From Streptomyces antimycoticus (GTDB lineage Bacteria > Actinomycetota > Actinomycetes > Streptomycetales > Streptomycetaceae), in contig NZ_BJHV01000001.1 of assembly GCF_005405925.1 (NCBI RefSeq), positions 3,534,001-3,598,000 on the forward strand: 64,000 nucleotides of DNA. Direction: 5' to 3'. Of the stretch, positions 17,907 through 26,309 are shown one piece after another. The notes under the pieces were generated by a model. It was given only the letters and a program-made list of their open reading frames with translations, ran no database searches and was not told the DNA's origin. Within the stretch, counting starts at the first letter, position 1; each line of letters starts with the position of its first letter. The translations under genes were made by a program, and so were the position numbers.

Positions 17907-18926
17907 TCAGTCCTCGAAGGCGACGATCATCTTGCCGGTGTTCTCCCCACGGAGCATGCCGAGGAAGGCGTCGACCGCGTTCTCCACACCCTTGATGACG
18001 GTCTCGCGGTAGTGCAGCTTGCCCTCGCGGATCCAGCCGCCGACCTCCTCGAAGAACTGCCCCTGCAGAGCCTGATGGTCCCCGACCAGCATGCCCTGCA
18101 TCCGCAGCCGCTTACCGATGACCATGGCGAGGTTGCGCGGGGCGGCGGGCGGCTCGGTGACGTTGTACTGCGAGATCATGCCGCAGACGGTGATCCGGCC
18201 GTGCACCTTGAGGCGGCCGATGGCGGCTTCGAGGTGCTCGCCGCCGACGTTGTCGAAGTAGACGTCGATCCCGTCGGGCGCGGCCTCCTTGAGCTGCTCG
18301 GCGACCGGGCCCTTCTTGTAGTTGAAGGCCGCGTCGAAGCCGTACTCGTCGAGCAGCACCCGGACCTTCTCGTCCGAACCGGCGCTGCCGATCACCCGGG
18401 AGGCGCCCTTGAGCTTGGCGATCTGGCCGACCTCGCTGCCGACCGCGCCCGCCGCACCCGAGACGAAGACCGCGTCGCCCTCCTTGAAGGACGCGACCTC
18501 CAGCAGCCCCGCGTACGCGGTGAGGCCGGGCATGCCGAGCACGCCGAGGTAGGCGGGGAGGGGGGCGACCTCGGGGTCGACCTTGACGGCGCTCTTGGCG
18601 CTCACCGTCGCGTACTCGCGCCAGCCGCCGAAGTGCAGCACGTGGTCGCCGACGGAGAGCCCCTCCGCGTTGGAGGCGATGACCTTGCCGACCGCGCCGC
18701 CTTCCATCGGCTGGTCGAGCTGGAACGGCGGCGTGTACGACTTCACGTCGTTCATGCGCCCGCGCATATACGGGTCCACCGACATGTAGAGATTGCGGAC
18801 CAGCGCCTGCCCGGGGCCCGGCTCGGAGATCGGGGCCTCGCGCAGCGCGAAGTCCTCCGGCTTCGGCCACCCCTGGGGGCGGGCGACCAGGTGCCATTCA
18901 CGGCCGGTGGTGGGGATGACGGACAT
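17907..18926 (-). CDS. NADP-dependent oxidoreductase, MDR/leukotriene B4 reductase type
   Basis: A 339-residue zinc-free medium-chain reductase of the CurA/PTGR group that reduces alpha,beta-unsaturated carbonyls with NADPH. Motifs: NLYMSVDPYMRGRMN, LGMPGLTAYAGLLEV, the nucleotide-binding VSGAAGAVGSEVGQIAKLKG, FDAAFNYKK and DVYFDNVGGEHLEAAI. GGCACCTTCC-complement (GGAAGGTGCC region) lies near ATG 18926. It is divergent from a MarR-type regulator with a perfect palindrome between them, so substrate-responsive repression is likely. Confidence 0.92.
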   Translation of the reverse strand: MSVIPTTGREWHLVARPQGWPKPEDFALREAPISEPGPGQALVRNLYMSVDPYMRGRMNDVKSYTPPFQLDQPMEGGAVGKVIASNAEGLSVGDHVLHFGGWREYATVSAKSAVKVDPEVAPLPAYLGVLGMPGLTAYAGLLEVASFKEGDAVFVSGAAGAVGSEVGQIAKLKGASRVIGSAGSDEKVRVLLDEYGFDAAFNYKKGPVAEQLKEAAPDGIDVYFDNVGGEHLEAAIGRLKVHGRITVCGMISQYNVTEPPAAPRNLAMVIGKRLRMQGMLVGDHQALQGQFFEEVGGWIREGKLHYRETVIKGVENAVDAFLGMLRGENTGKMIVAFED

Positions 18927-18944
18927 GGAAGGTGCCTCTCATAC

Positions 18945-18961
18945 GTTTCAGCAGATGAAAC
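18945..18961. promoter_or_regulatory. MarR-type operator palindrome
   Basis: GTTTCAGCAGATGAAAC is a perfect 6-5-6 palindrome, 19 bp upstream of the reductase start and 54 bp upstream of the MarR start, in an AT-rich patch. A related half (TTTCATGCTG) follows at about 18980. Position and form fit a MarR binding site that controls both genes. Confidence 0.7.
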
Positions 18962-19014
18962 AATCATGCTGCTGGATATTTCATGCTGTCAAGTAAATGG
19001 GTACTCTGGTTGGC

Positions 19015-19443
19015 ATGACGTCCCGCATCGACCCGCTGACCCTCGAGGTCGTCGAGCTCATCGGCACCATCGTGGCCCGTTATCACGAGGAATACGAGGA
19101 GGCCGCGGCCAAGCACTCCCTGACCGGGGCACAGGCCCGGGTGCTGGGCCTGCTGTCCGGCGGCCCGACGCCGATGCGCCGGCTCGCCCAGCAGCTGAAG
19201 TGCGAGCCGTCGAACGTCACCGGGATCGTGGACCGCTTGGAGTCGCGCGGCTTCGCCGAGCGCCGCCTCGACCCGGCCGACCGGCGGGTCAAGCTGGCCG
19301 CCGCCACCGAGGCGGGCCGGGAGACCGCCGAACGGCTCCGCGGCTCGCTCGACTTCGCGCGCGAACCGCTGGCGGAGCTCTCGGACGAGGAGCGTACGGT
19401 GCTGCGCGATCTGCTCAAGCGGATGCTGGGCGTCGCGCCGTAG
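19015..19443 (+). CDS. MarR-family transcriptional regulator
   Basis: A 142-residue winged-helix regulator. The recognition region is MRRLAQQLKCEPSNVTGIVDRLESRGFAER followed by the wing DPADRRVKLAAATEAG, classical for MarR. The dimer helices form both termini. ATG 19015 (MTSRID) is taken as start; ATG 18997 is in frame but neither has a strong ribosome binding site. It is divergent from the MDR reductase and probably represses it until a ligand such as a reactive carbonyl or phenolic compound binds. Confidence 0.9.
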   Translation: MTSRIDPLTLEVVELIGTIVARYHEEYEEAAAKHSLTGAQARVLGLLSGGPTPMRRLAQQLKCEPSNVTGIVDRLESRGFAERRLDPADRRVKLAAATEAGRETAERLRGSLDFAREPLAELSDEERTVLRDLLKRMLGVAP

Positions 19444-19512
19444 CGAAAAGCGGAGCCGTTGCGAAGGCGGAGCCGTAGGGAAGGCAGAGCCGTAGCGCGC
19501 CGGGATGCCCGG

Positions 19513-20274
19513 CTAGGTGCACCACCACAGGAAGCGATCGCAGGTCTCCGAGGGCGACGGGGTCGGCGTCGGTGCGACGGTCGCCGGGGCGGTGGGCCCC
19601 GGATGCGACGGCGTGGTGGGCCCCTGGGTCGTACCGGGGCCGCCCGGGGCCGAGGAGGTGGCGTCCGACGGATCCGAGGACGAGTCCCCGTCCGGATCGG
19701 ACGAGGTGTCGCCCTTGTCGTCCTTGGACTTGCCGTCGCCCTTGCCCTTGCCCTTGTCCTCGGACGCGTCCTTGTGCTCGCCCTGGCCGCTGTCCGATGC
19801 CGAAGGGAGCTCGCTCGGGCCGGACCTGTCATGGGTGGCCGGGTCGTCGGAATCCGACACCCCGCCGCTGCGGTCGGCCACCGGCTCCTGCCGACTGGGC
19901 GACGGGGAGGACTCCCGCCAGTGCCCCTCGGTGGCCAGCTCGGCCACGAACACCGCGGCCAGCACCGGGCCGAGCACCGCCGCCATGATCGTCACCCGGC
20001 GGCCACGCCCCCGGCGGGCCCGACGGGCGCGGCTGCCGATGAGGCGGGGCTTGGGCTTGCGGCGCGAGGCGCGGGTGGCACCGGAGGCGGGGGACGTCTG
20101 CGCCGCGCGCCGGTCGGCTCTCCGCTCCGCGCGGGGCGCGGGCGTGTCGGCCCCGCCCTCGTGTGCCGTGTCCGATGTGGCGGAGGGCAGGCCGAGATCC
20201 TCAGCGGGCGTCCCGCAACCGGGGCAGGAGACGGCACCGTTGAGATGGCGGCGGCAGGGAGAGCAGTAATCCAT
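19513..20274 (-). CDS. Zinc-ribbon membrane-anchored protein with C-terminal CDRFLWWCT tail
   Basis: A 253-residue protein. The N-terminus MDYCSPCRRHLNGAVSCPGCG has two CxxC pairs forming a zinc ribbon. A very basic stretch (residues about 75-95) precedes one membrane segment (TIMAAVLGPVLAAVFVAEL). The rest is a long Ser/Asp/Lys/Pro-rich low-complexity region ending in CDRFLWWCT. This layout resembles the Streptomyces family labelled SCO2400-like in databases, of unknown role. Orientation would put the ribbon in the cytoplasm and the tail outside, where the two end cysteines could form a disulfide. Confidence 0.75.
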   Translation of the reverse strand: MDYCSPCRRHLNGAVSCPGCGTPAEDLGLPSATSDTAHEGGADTPAPRAERRADRRAAQTSPASGATRASRRKPKPRLIGSRARRARRGRGRRVTIMAAVLGPVLAAVFVAELATEGHWRESSPSPSRQEPVADRSGGVSDSDDPATHDRSGPSELPSASDSGQGEHKDASEDKGKGKGDGKSKDDKGDTSSDPDGDSSSDPSDATSSAPGGPGTTQGPTTPSHPGPTAPATVAPTPTPSPSETCDRFLWWCT

Positions 20275-20404
20275 TTCGCCGGGCAGGTTATGTGACCAAC
20301 GGGTAGGTCAGCAGGACGCGGGGTGTGAGGATCCTGTGCAAAGACCGTACGAAAGCCCTCGTCAGGCCGTGTCCCGCCGGTGTCCGGTGCCCGCCCGGCC
20401 CCGC

Positions 20405-21271
20405 TCAGCCGGCGAAGGCGGGCTGCGCCAGACCCTGCCCCGCACCCTCGATGACCAGCAGCGACCCGGCGAGCGGCGGCGCGGAGGCGCCGAGTCCGGC
20501 CCGTGCCGAGGTCAGATACAGATCGGTGAGGTCCGCACCGCCGAAGGCACACGCGGTGGGGCGCGGGAAGGGAAGCTCCACCACCCGATCGAGTGTCCCG
20601 TCGGGGGCGTAGCGACGGATCGCGGCGCCGTCCCACAGCGCGACCCACACCGCGCCGTCGGCGTCCACGCACAGCCCGTCCGGGAAGCCCGCGCCCTTCT
20701 CGACCTCGGCGAACGGCCTCCGGCTGGCGACCACCGGGCCATCGGCGTCGTCCACGTCGAAGACGTCGATACGGCGGGTGGGGGTGTCGATGTAGTACAT
20801 GAGGCGGCCGTCGGGGCTCCAGCCGATGCCGTTGCTGACCGTCACCTCCGGCAGGAACTCCGCAGGGGAGCCGTCGGCCCCGATCCGGGAGAGCGTGCCG
20901 CCACCGGCCGTCTCGTCGTAGCGCATGGTGCCCGCCCACAGCGCGCCGTCCGGCGCCACCGCGGCGTCGTTGCCACGGCGGCCGGGGACCGCCTCGCGCA
21001 CCAGCCAGTCGAAGCCGCCGTCGGCGCCGTACATCCCGATGCCGTCGCGGAGGTTGACCACCAGACCGCCGCCCGCGCGGGGCTTGGCCGCGCCGACATG
21101 CTGCTCGGTGGCCAGGGTGGTGCGGCGGCCGGTGGCGGGGTCGTAGGTGTGGACGCGGGAGGAGAGGATGTCCACCCAGATCAGCCGCCGGGCGGCGGCG
21201 TCCCAGGTGGGTCCCTCACCGAGCACGGCGCTCGCGCGCACCGCGATCTCGAGCGATGGCCGTGTGCTCAT
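20405..21271 (-). CDS. SMP-30/gluconolactonase family lactone hydrolase
   Basis: A 288-residue six-bladed beta-propeller enzyme of the regucalcin/gluconolactonase family. Characteristic stretches are LGEGPTWDAAARRLIWVDI (metal-binding Glu), VAPDGALWAGTM, VTVSNGIGWSPDGRLMYYIDT (metal-binding Asn) and DGLCVDADGAVWVALW (metal-binding Asp). Such enzymes open sugar lactones in oxidative pentose or uronate pathways. Its ATG overlaps the stop of the preceding IclR regulator gene (4 bp), so the two are translationally coupled. Confidence 0.9.
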   Translation of the reverse strand: MSTRPSLEIAVRASAVLGEGPTWDAAARRLIWVDILSSRVHTYDPATGRRTTLATEQHVGAAKPRAGGGLVVNLRDGIGMYGADGGFDWLVREAVPGRRGNDAAVAPDGALWAGTMRYDETAGGGTLSRIGADGSPAEFLPEVTVSNGIGWSPDGRLMYYIDTPTRRIDVFDVDDADGPVVASRRPFAEVEKGAGFPDGLCVDADGAVWVALWDGAAIRRYAPDGTLDRVVELPFPRPTACAFGGADLTDLYLTSARAGLGASAPPLAGSLLVIEGAGQGLAQPAFAG

Positions 21272-22044
21272 ATGTCCCGCCTCCGATGTCCCAGCCGCGC
21301 CGACAGCTCTCCCGCGCCCTTGGCCGCCAGCTCCTCCAGCTCGGCCTGGCGCTCCTCGCTCCAGCGGATCGTCGGCACCGAGATCGACAGCGCCGCGACC
21401 ACCTTGCCCGTGGAGTCCCGCACGGGCGCCGCCACGCAGCTCACATCCGGGTTGGACTCCCGCTGCTCGACCGCGATGCCGCGTTCGCGCACGGTGAGGA
21501 GATGGCGGCGCAGTTCGACGGGGGAGGTGATGCTGTTGTCCGTCATCGCGGGCAGCGGCTGCTCGTTGGACAGCCGCGCGTCCAGGGCGTCGTCCGGCAG
21601 GGAGGCGAGCAGCATCTTGCCGACCGAGGTGCAGTGGGCAGGCAACCGGCGGCCGGCGGCGGAGACCATGCGGACGGCGTGGGTGGAGTCGACCTTGGCG
21701 ATATAGATGACGTCCATGCCCTCGAGAATCGCGACATGCACGGTCTCGTCGCAGGTCTCCGCGACGCTCCGGGCCACCTGCCGGCCCTCGGCGGCCAGGT
21801 CGAGCTGCTCGGCATAGCGACTGCCGAGCTGATACGGCCGTACCCCGAGCCGATAGCGGCCGGGCTGGTCGGGTACCTGGACCAGATAGGAACGGGCGGC
21901 CAGAGTGGTCACCAGCTCATGGACGGTCGTACGGGGCAGGCCGAGCCGGCGGGTGATCTCGGGTGCGGAGAGAGTGCCGTCTCCGTCCAGGAAGAGCTCG
22001 AGTATGTCCAGAGCCCGTGTCACCGCGGGTACCAGGCGTCCCAT
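21268..22044 (-). CDS. IclR-family transcriptional regulator
   Basis: A 258-residue regulator with an N-terminal winged helix (TLSAPEITRRLGLPRTTVHELV) and the C-terminal IclR effector domain (ETVHVAILEGMDVIYIAKVDS, LPAHCTSVGKMLLASL, GIAVEQRESNPDVSCVAAPVRD). ATG 22044 is preceded by AAGGGAGG; the open frame extends further but lacks conserved sequence. It lies upstream of and overlaps the lactonase gene, which it probably controls. A long inverted repeat 34 bp upstream of the start is a likely binding site for autoregulation. Confidence 0.93.
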   Translation of the reverse strand: MGRLVPAVTRALDILELFLDGDGTLSAPEITRRLGLPRTTVHELVTTLAARSYLVQVPDQPGRYRLGVRPYQLGSRYAEQLDLAAEGRQVARSVAETCDETVHVAILEGMDVIYIAKVDSTHAVRMVSAAGRRLPAHCTSVGKMLLASLPDDALDARLSNEQPLPAMTDNSITSPVELRRHLLTVRERGIAVEQRESNPDVSCVAAPVRDSTGKVVAALSISVPTIRWSEERQAELEELAAKGAGELSARLGHRRRDI

Positions 22045-22077
22045 AGTGCCGCCCTCCCTTCTGGTCAGATGGCAAGC

Positions 22078-22112
22078 GTTCGAGATTCCGGCCGGTGGCC
22101 GGTATCGCGAAC
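22078..22112. promoter_or_regulatory. 35-bp inverted repeat, candidate IclR operator
   Basis: Arms GTTCGAGATTCCGGCC and (reverse strand) GTTCGCGATACCGGCC match at 14 of 16 positions around a 3-base centre. Located between the divergent IclR and hypothetical genes. Confidence 0.65.
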
Positions 22113-22165
22113 ACAGGTTATGCGGAGCGGACTTCCCCCGGCAATGGTCCGGCAAAGTAGGAGCC

Positions 22166-22789
22166 ATGGATTCCGCGCCCGGCTCGTTCCTCCAGCCCGA
22201 CTCATTTCCCACCCCCTTCCCCTTCGTCCTCGTACTGCTGCGGCGGATGGCCGACCATCAGCCGGGGCTGGTCGAGGACGCACTGCGCGAGCTGGGCTTC
22301 GGGCGTGCGGTGATGCGCGAGGCCAACCGTCGCTGGCAGGCCATGCAGCGCTCGCCACGGCGGCGCTCGGCGGTCGCCCGCTACCGCTCCGTGCTGGGCC
22401 CGCCCGAGTCCACCTCCGCCCGCCGGATCGGCGATCTGACGAGCGAGGCGCTGAGCTGGTCCCTGCCGCTGTGGCCGGATCTGCGGTTCGAGGTGCTCAC
22501 CGCGCCGAACGGGGCGGTGTGGAACGAGTGGCTGGTGCGCGCTCCGGGCGCGCCCGGGCCGCGCCTGCGGACGGCCGCCGACCTCGTGCCCTGGTCCTGC
22601 ACGGTGGACGAGGTGGCGCGCGCCTTCGCACCCGCGCGGCCCATGGAGGGCTCGGCGCCCACCCGCTGGCGGCTGGCCTTCGACGCGCCGGAGGCGGAGA
22701 ACGGTGAACTCCGCCACTATGTGGCGGAGTTCACCTGGGGACTGCTGCAGCGCGTGGAGAACGTCAGGCCAGCTTCGCCGACAGCGTGA
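22166..22789 (+). CDS. Conserved-looking hypothetical protein (207 residues)
   Basis: A soluble protein with a basic helical N-terminal third (MADHQPGLVEDALRELGFG) and a C-terminal beta-rich part (SWSLPLWPDLRFEVLTAPNG, WRLAFDAPEAENGELRHYVA). No signal peptide or catalytic motif is evident. ATG 22166 is preceded by AGTAGGAG. Its 3' end overlaps the convergent OsmC gene by 26 bp. I do not recognise the family. Confidence 0.7.
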   Translation: MDSAPGSFLQPDSFPTPFPFVLVLLRRMADHQPGLVEDALRELGFGRAVMREANRRWQAMQRSPRRRSAVARYRSVLGPPESTSARRIGDLTSEALSWSLPLWPDLRFEVLTAPNGAVWNEWLVRAPGAPGPRLRTAADLVPWSCTVDEVARAFAPARPMEGSAPTRWRLAFDAPEAENGELRHYVAEFTWGLLQRVENVRPASPTA

Positions 22790-23189
22790 TCTCCGTACCG
22801 GCGAGCGCCTGGCTCACCGGGCAGTTCTTCTTGGCGTCCTCGGCCGCCGCGGTGAACGCGGCCTCGTCCAGGCCCTCCACCGTGCCCTCGACGGTGAGGT
22901 GGATGCCGGTGATCCCGGTGCCGGGCTGGAAGGTGACGTCGGCCTGGGTGGTCAGCTGGGTGGGCGGGTTGCCCGCCTGGGTGAGGCCGTGCGAGAGCGC
23001 CATCGAGAAGCAGCTGGAGTGGGCCGCCGCGATCAGCTCCTCGGGGCTGGTCTTGCCGTTGGCCTGCTCGGCGCGGGACGGCCAGGAGACCTGCTGCTCG
23101 CCGATGCCGGAGGAGTCGAAGGTGACGGTCCCCTGTCCCTGGGCCAGATTGCCCTGCCAGACGGTGTGCGCGGTACGCGTCGTAGCCAT
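22764..23189 (-). CDS. OsmC-family peroxiredoxin
   Basis: A 141-residue OsmC protein that reduces organic hydroperoxides with two cysteines. Both are present in the expected settings: LIAAAHSSCFSMALSHGL and AAEDAKKNCPVSQALAG. The length is right for the OsmC rather than the shorter Ohr type. ATG 23189 begins the conserved ATTRTAHTVWQGNLAQGQG. It is a single gene convergent with the hypothetical protein. Confidence 0.92.
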   Translation of the reverse strand: MATTRTAHTVWQGNLAQGQGTVTFDSSGIGEQQVSWPSRAEQANGKTSPEELIAAAHSSCFSMALSHGLTQAGNPPTQLTTQADVTFQPGTGITGIHLTVEGTVEGLDEAAFTAAAEDAKKNCPVSQALAGTEITLSAKLA

Positions 23190-23313
23190 GCTCGCTGTTC
23201 CCTGCTTCCTGTCGGTGACGTCCACCCGTCGGTGGTGGAGCGCCGAACGAGACGTATGCGTAGACCGAGACGTCTAGGTAGACCGAGACGGATACGTAGA
23301 CGGTCGGAGGTGA

Positions 23314-23961
23314 TCACCCGGCGGGGGTGCCACCGCTTCCGGTCGCCCCCTGCCCGGAGATCGACTCCGAGCCTACGTTCCAGGCGACCACGACCGGGCG
23401 ACCATGCTCAGTTCCGAGTCGACTCACGGTCGCGGTGTCCAGCCGGAAGAGCGCGCCGGCGGACGGGGGCAGGCCCAGCCGACGGGCGGTGAGCACCCGC
23501 AGTACGTGGGCGTGCGCCACCAGCACCACATCGGCGCCGTCCTCCGCCGCCAGCTCGGCGGCGATCCGGTCGAGCACCCGGTCCACACGGGCCCCGATCC
23601 GCTCGGGCGACTCCCCGGGGTGGTCGGGACCGCCCGGCGGGACGCCGTCGGTCCACAGGTCCCAGTCGGGGCGGGTGCGGTGGATCTCGGTGGTGGTGAT
23701 GCCCTCGTAGCCGCCGTAGTCCCATTCGTGCAGCTCGGGCTCGACAGTGAGGTCTTCCAGCCCGGCGAGCCGAGCGGTGCGCGTGGCCCGCGCCATCGGG
23801 CTGACCAGGGTGAGCCCGATCTTCCGCGCGGCGAGCGGCGGGCGCAGGGCGCGGGCCTGCTCCTCACCGCGCGGGGTCAGGGGCACATCGGTCCAGCTGG
23901 TGTGCTTGCGCGACCGGCTCCACTCGGTTTCGCCGTGCCGGATCAGCACCAACTCAGCCAC
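23314..23961 (-). CDS. Histidine phosphatase family protein
   Basis: A 215-residue phosphoglycerate-mutase-like phosphatase. The phospho-acceptor motif is LIRHGETEW at residues 5-13; the second catalytic His is in VVLVAHAHVLRVL; SPMARATRTARLAGL and HEWDYGGYEG supply the other conserved Arg and Glu. The specificity is unknown (acid phosphatase or phosphosugar phosphatase are possible). Its start overlaps the end of the thioredoxin gene by 8 bp, so the two form an operon. Confidence 0.92.
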   Translation of the reverse strand: MAELVLIRHGETEWSRSRKHTSWTDVPLTPRGEEQARALRPPLAARKIGLTLVSPMARATRTARLAGLEDLTVEPELHEWDYGGYEGITTTEIHRTRPDWDLWTDGVPPGGPDHPGESPERIGARVDRVLDRIAAELAAEDGADVVLVAHAHVLRVLTARRLGLPPSAGALFRLDTATVSRLGTEHGRPVVVAWNVGSESISGQGATGSGGTPAG

Positions 23962-24394
23962 GGTTGCCGGATGCCTTCTCGTCGCCGGCGGCGGCCTGCT
24001 CCTTCTCCTCGTCGATGGCCCGCTTCTCGTTCGACGCGGCGGCGATGGACGCCCGCACGCTGTCCATGTCGAGGTCGCGGGCCTGGCCGATGACGTCCTC
24101 CAGGGCCGGCTCGGGGAGGGCGCCGGGCTGGGCGAAGACCGCGATGTTCTCCCGCACGATCATCAGCGTGGGGATGGACTGGATGTCGAAGGCGGCGGCC
24201 AGTTCGGGCTGCGCCTCGGTGTCGACCTTGGCGAACAGCAGATCCTGATGGCGCTCGGCGGCCTTCTCGTAGATGGGCGCGAACATCCGGCACGGCCCGC
24301 ACCAGGAGGCCCAGAAATCGATCAGGACGAATTCGCTACCGGACACGATCTCGTCGAAGTTGTCCTTGGTGAGCTCGACGGTGCTAGTGCTCAT
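23954..24394 (-). CDS. trxA: Thioredoxin with extended C-terminus
   Basis: A 146-residue thioredoxin with the redox motif WASWCGPCRMFAP, FAKVDTEAQPELAAAFDI and IPTLMIV (cis-Pro). The fold is complete by about residue 115; the last 30 residues form a charged helix (ASNEKRAIDEEKEQAAAGDE) not found in standard thioredoxin. ATG 24394 starts the conserved STVELTKDNF. It is the first gene of a two-gene unit with the histidine phosphatase. Confidence 0.92.
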   Translation of the reverse strand: MSTSTVELTKDNFDEIVSGSEFVLIDFWASWCGPCRMFAPIYEKAAERHQDLLFAKVDTEAQPELAAAFDIQSIPTLMIVRENIAVFAQPGALPEPALEDVIGQARDLDMDSVRASIAAASNEKRAIDEEKEQAAAGDEKASGNRG

Positions 24395-24501
24395 GCCTGC
24401 GTTACCCGCTTCCGTACATCGGCAGATGCCACATGCACGGTAACCCCGCCACCGCCCGCGGTTATTCCGGGGCCGTGGCGCCCTTACCGCTGCTCGACGG
24501 G

Positions 24502-26025
24502 TCAGGCCGTCCGGAAGCGTATGCCCAGGTCGGCGGGGGTGAAACGGCCTACGTCCCTGGGGGACAGCCCGCGGTCGGTCCCGCGGAAGACCCAGAAGCC
24601 ACCCGTCCTGCCGTGGCCGTAGCCGGGCGCGGCGGCGATCACCTCGGCGTGTCCGTCCCCGTCGACGTCGAGCAGCGGGGGCTGGGGGGCGAAGGCGTCG
24701 AAGCCGTAGGGAGTGTGCCGGCCGGGCACCCCCGGGGTGTCCAGGTCCAGGGTCTGCTCTCCGCCGTTCCCCTCGTGCGCGCTCGCGGCCGGGTCGTACT
24801 CGCCGCCGTGCCCGCGCCGTGCCCCGGGCAGCAGGGTGAGCCGGCCGTTGCCGTAGTTCTTCTCCGGGGTGGCCACCACCAGGTCGGGGCGGCCGTCGCC
24901 GGTGATGTCGCCGACGGACGGGGAGCCGCCGAAGCCATCGCCGCGCCGTGCGTCGCCGGGCAGACCCGGCCCCGACGGATCGACCGTGAGATCCGAACGC
25001 CCCCGGCCCAGGCCGGACCTGGCGCCGTGGACGACGGTCAGCCGCCCGGCGCCGGAGTGCCGCCCGGGGCCGAGGGTCCCCTGGCCGGGCGCGAGCAGAT
25101 CGTCGATCCCGTCGTGGTCGGCGTCCCCGGCCGCGGGCTCGCGCGGGCCGTCCTCCGTGCCCAGGGCGTGGGCCAGGCGCGCCTCGGGCCGCTTGTCCCG
25201 CACCAGGCCGTTGGGGCCGCCGCGGTAGTGGGCGACGGGGGTGTCGAGGGGGGCGGTGTCGTCGGGTTCCGGCTGGTCGGGCTGGTCGGACCGTTCCGGC
25301 TGCGCGAGGTCGTAGCGGTAGGTCAGCACCACATCGGTGCGACGGTCGCCGTCGAAGTCCCCGGCGGTGGCGGTGGCAGGCGCCGTGGCGGGCGCCGCGC
25401 GGCGGGCCCGGCCGGTGGGGAGTGGGGTGGTACGGGCGGGGCCCGCCTTGGTGCCGAACGGCCCGTACAACACCCGGACCGCACCCCGGCCGTCGGCCGC
25501 CGAGGCCAGCAGGTCGGCCGCGCCGTCCCCGTCGAAGTCCCCCACGGCCAGCGCCAGAAATCCGGCCGCACCACCCCGGAGCGGGCGCGGCGCGGCCAGC
25601 CCGCGGGGGCCGCCGCGCATCATCACCGTCTCCCCCGTCCGCTCGCCCCGCGGCGAACTCGCGTGCCGGAAGCGCGCCGTCACCAGGTCGGTGAAGCCGT
25701 CGCCGTCGAGATCGGTGCGCAGCAGGGGCCCGACGTAGTCGTCCTCGGCGCCGTCGACGACGAGGCGGTGCCGCGGGTCGAGGCCGTGCGCCGAGCCGTA
25801 GACCACCGCCAGCCGGGCGGGCAGCGGCCCCCGGGAGGCGCTGGTGGGGCGGATGGCGGTGGCGAAGTCGTCGTAACCGTCGCCGTTGAAGTCCCCGAGC
25901 GAGGCACCGGCCGTCCCCTTCGTGGCCCCCTCGATCGGCTTCGGGCCCCCGTGGCGGCCCTCGCTGCACCCGGCGAGCAGCAGCACGGACACGGTCACGG
26001 CGGCGACGGGAACGGACGAACGCAC
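24502..26025 (-). CDS. FG-GAP repeat (integrin-alpha-like) lipoprotein
   Basis: A 507-residue exported beta-propeller. A lipobox-like LLLAGC follows a hydrophobic signal. The body has at least six FG-GAP/calcium-binding repeats of the type GDFNGDGYDDFA, TDLDGDGFTDLV, GDFDGDGAADLL, GDFDGDRRTDVV, ADHDGIDDLL and VDGDGHAEVI. GTG 26025 is chosen because GAGGTG precedes it and the signal begins there; the longer open frame is repetitive. Such proteins are surface-exposed with poorly known roles in adhesion or binding. Confidence 0.88.
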   Translation of the reverse strand: MRSSVPVAAVTVSVLLLAGCSEGRHGGPKPIEGATKGTAGASLGDFNGDGYDDFATAIRPTSASRGPLPARLAVVYGSAHGLDPRHRLVVDGAEDDYVGPLLRTDLDGDGFTDLVTARFRHASSPRGERTGETVMMRGGPRGLAAPRPLRGGAAGFLALAVGDFDGDGAADLLASAADGRGAVRVLYGPFGTKAGPARTTPLPTGRARRAAPATAPATATAGDFDGDRRTDVVLTYRYDLAQPERSDQPDQPEPDDTAPLDTPVAHYRGGPNGLVRDKRPEARLAHALGTEDGPREPAAGDADHDGIDDLLAPGQGTLGPGRHSGAGRLTVVHGARSGLGRGRSDLTVDPSGPGLPGDARRGDGFGGSPSVGDITGDGRPDLVVATPEKNYGNGRLTLLPGARRGHGGEYDPAASAHEGNGGEQTLDLDTPGVPGRHTPYGFDAFAPQPPLLDVDGDGHAEVIAAAPGYGHGRTGGFWVFRGTDRGLSPRDVGRFTPADLGIRFRTA

Positions 26026-26309
26026 GCTGGCACCTCGCGAGGCGGATCGAGCGGTCACGGACAAGGGTCGGGGACGAACGGACGGCGGTCCGGGACAAGG
26101 GGCACGGACAACGGGCACGGCTACGGACACAGCTACGGACACGAACGCGGATGCGAACGAAGGCTTCACCGCTCAAGGACTCCAGGAAGCACGATCGGGT
26201 TGCCTCACGGCCGTCCCCGCCGACGCCTCCGCGGAATGCACGCGACACCGGGCACCGAGGTTGCGATCATGGCGAGAAAACCTCTCCGGACGAGGAAGGG
26301 CGATGCCCG

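Noticed and set aside
26040..26170. Tandem repeat upstream of the FG-GAP gene (ACGGACAC-like)
   Set aside because: Copies are too irregular to define a unit; probably simple compositional drift.
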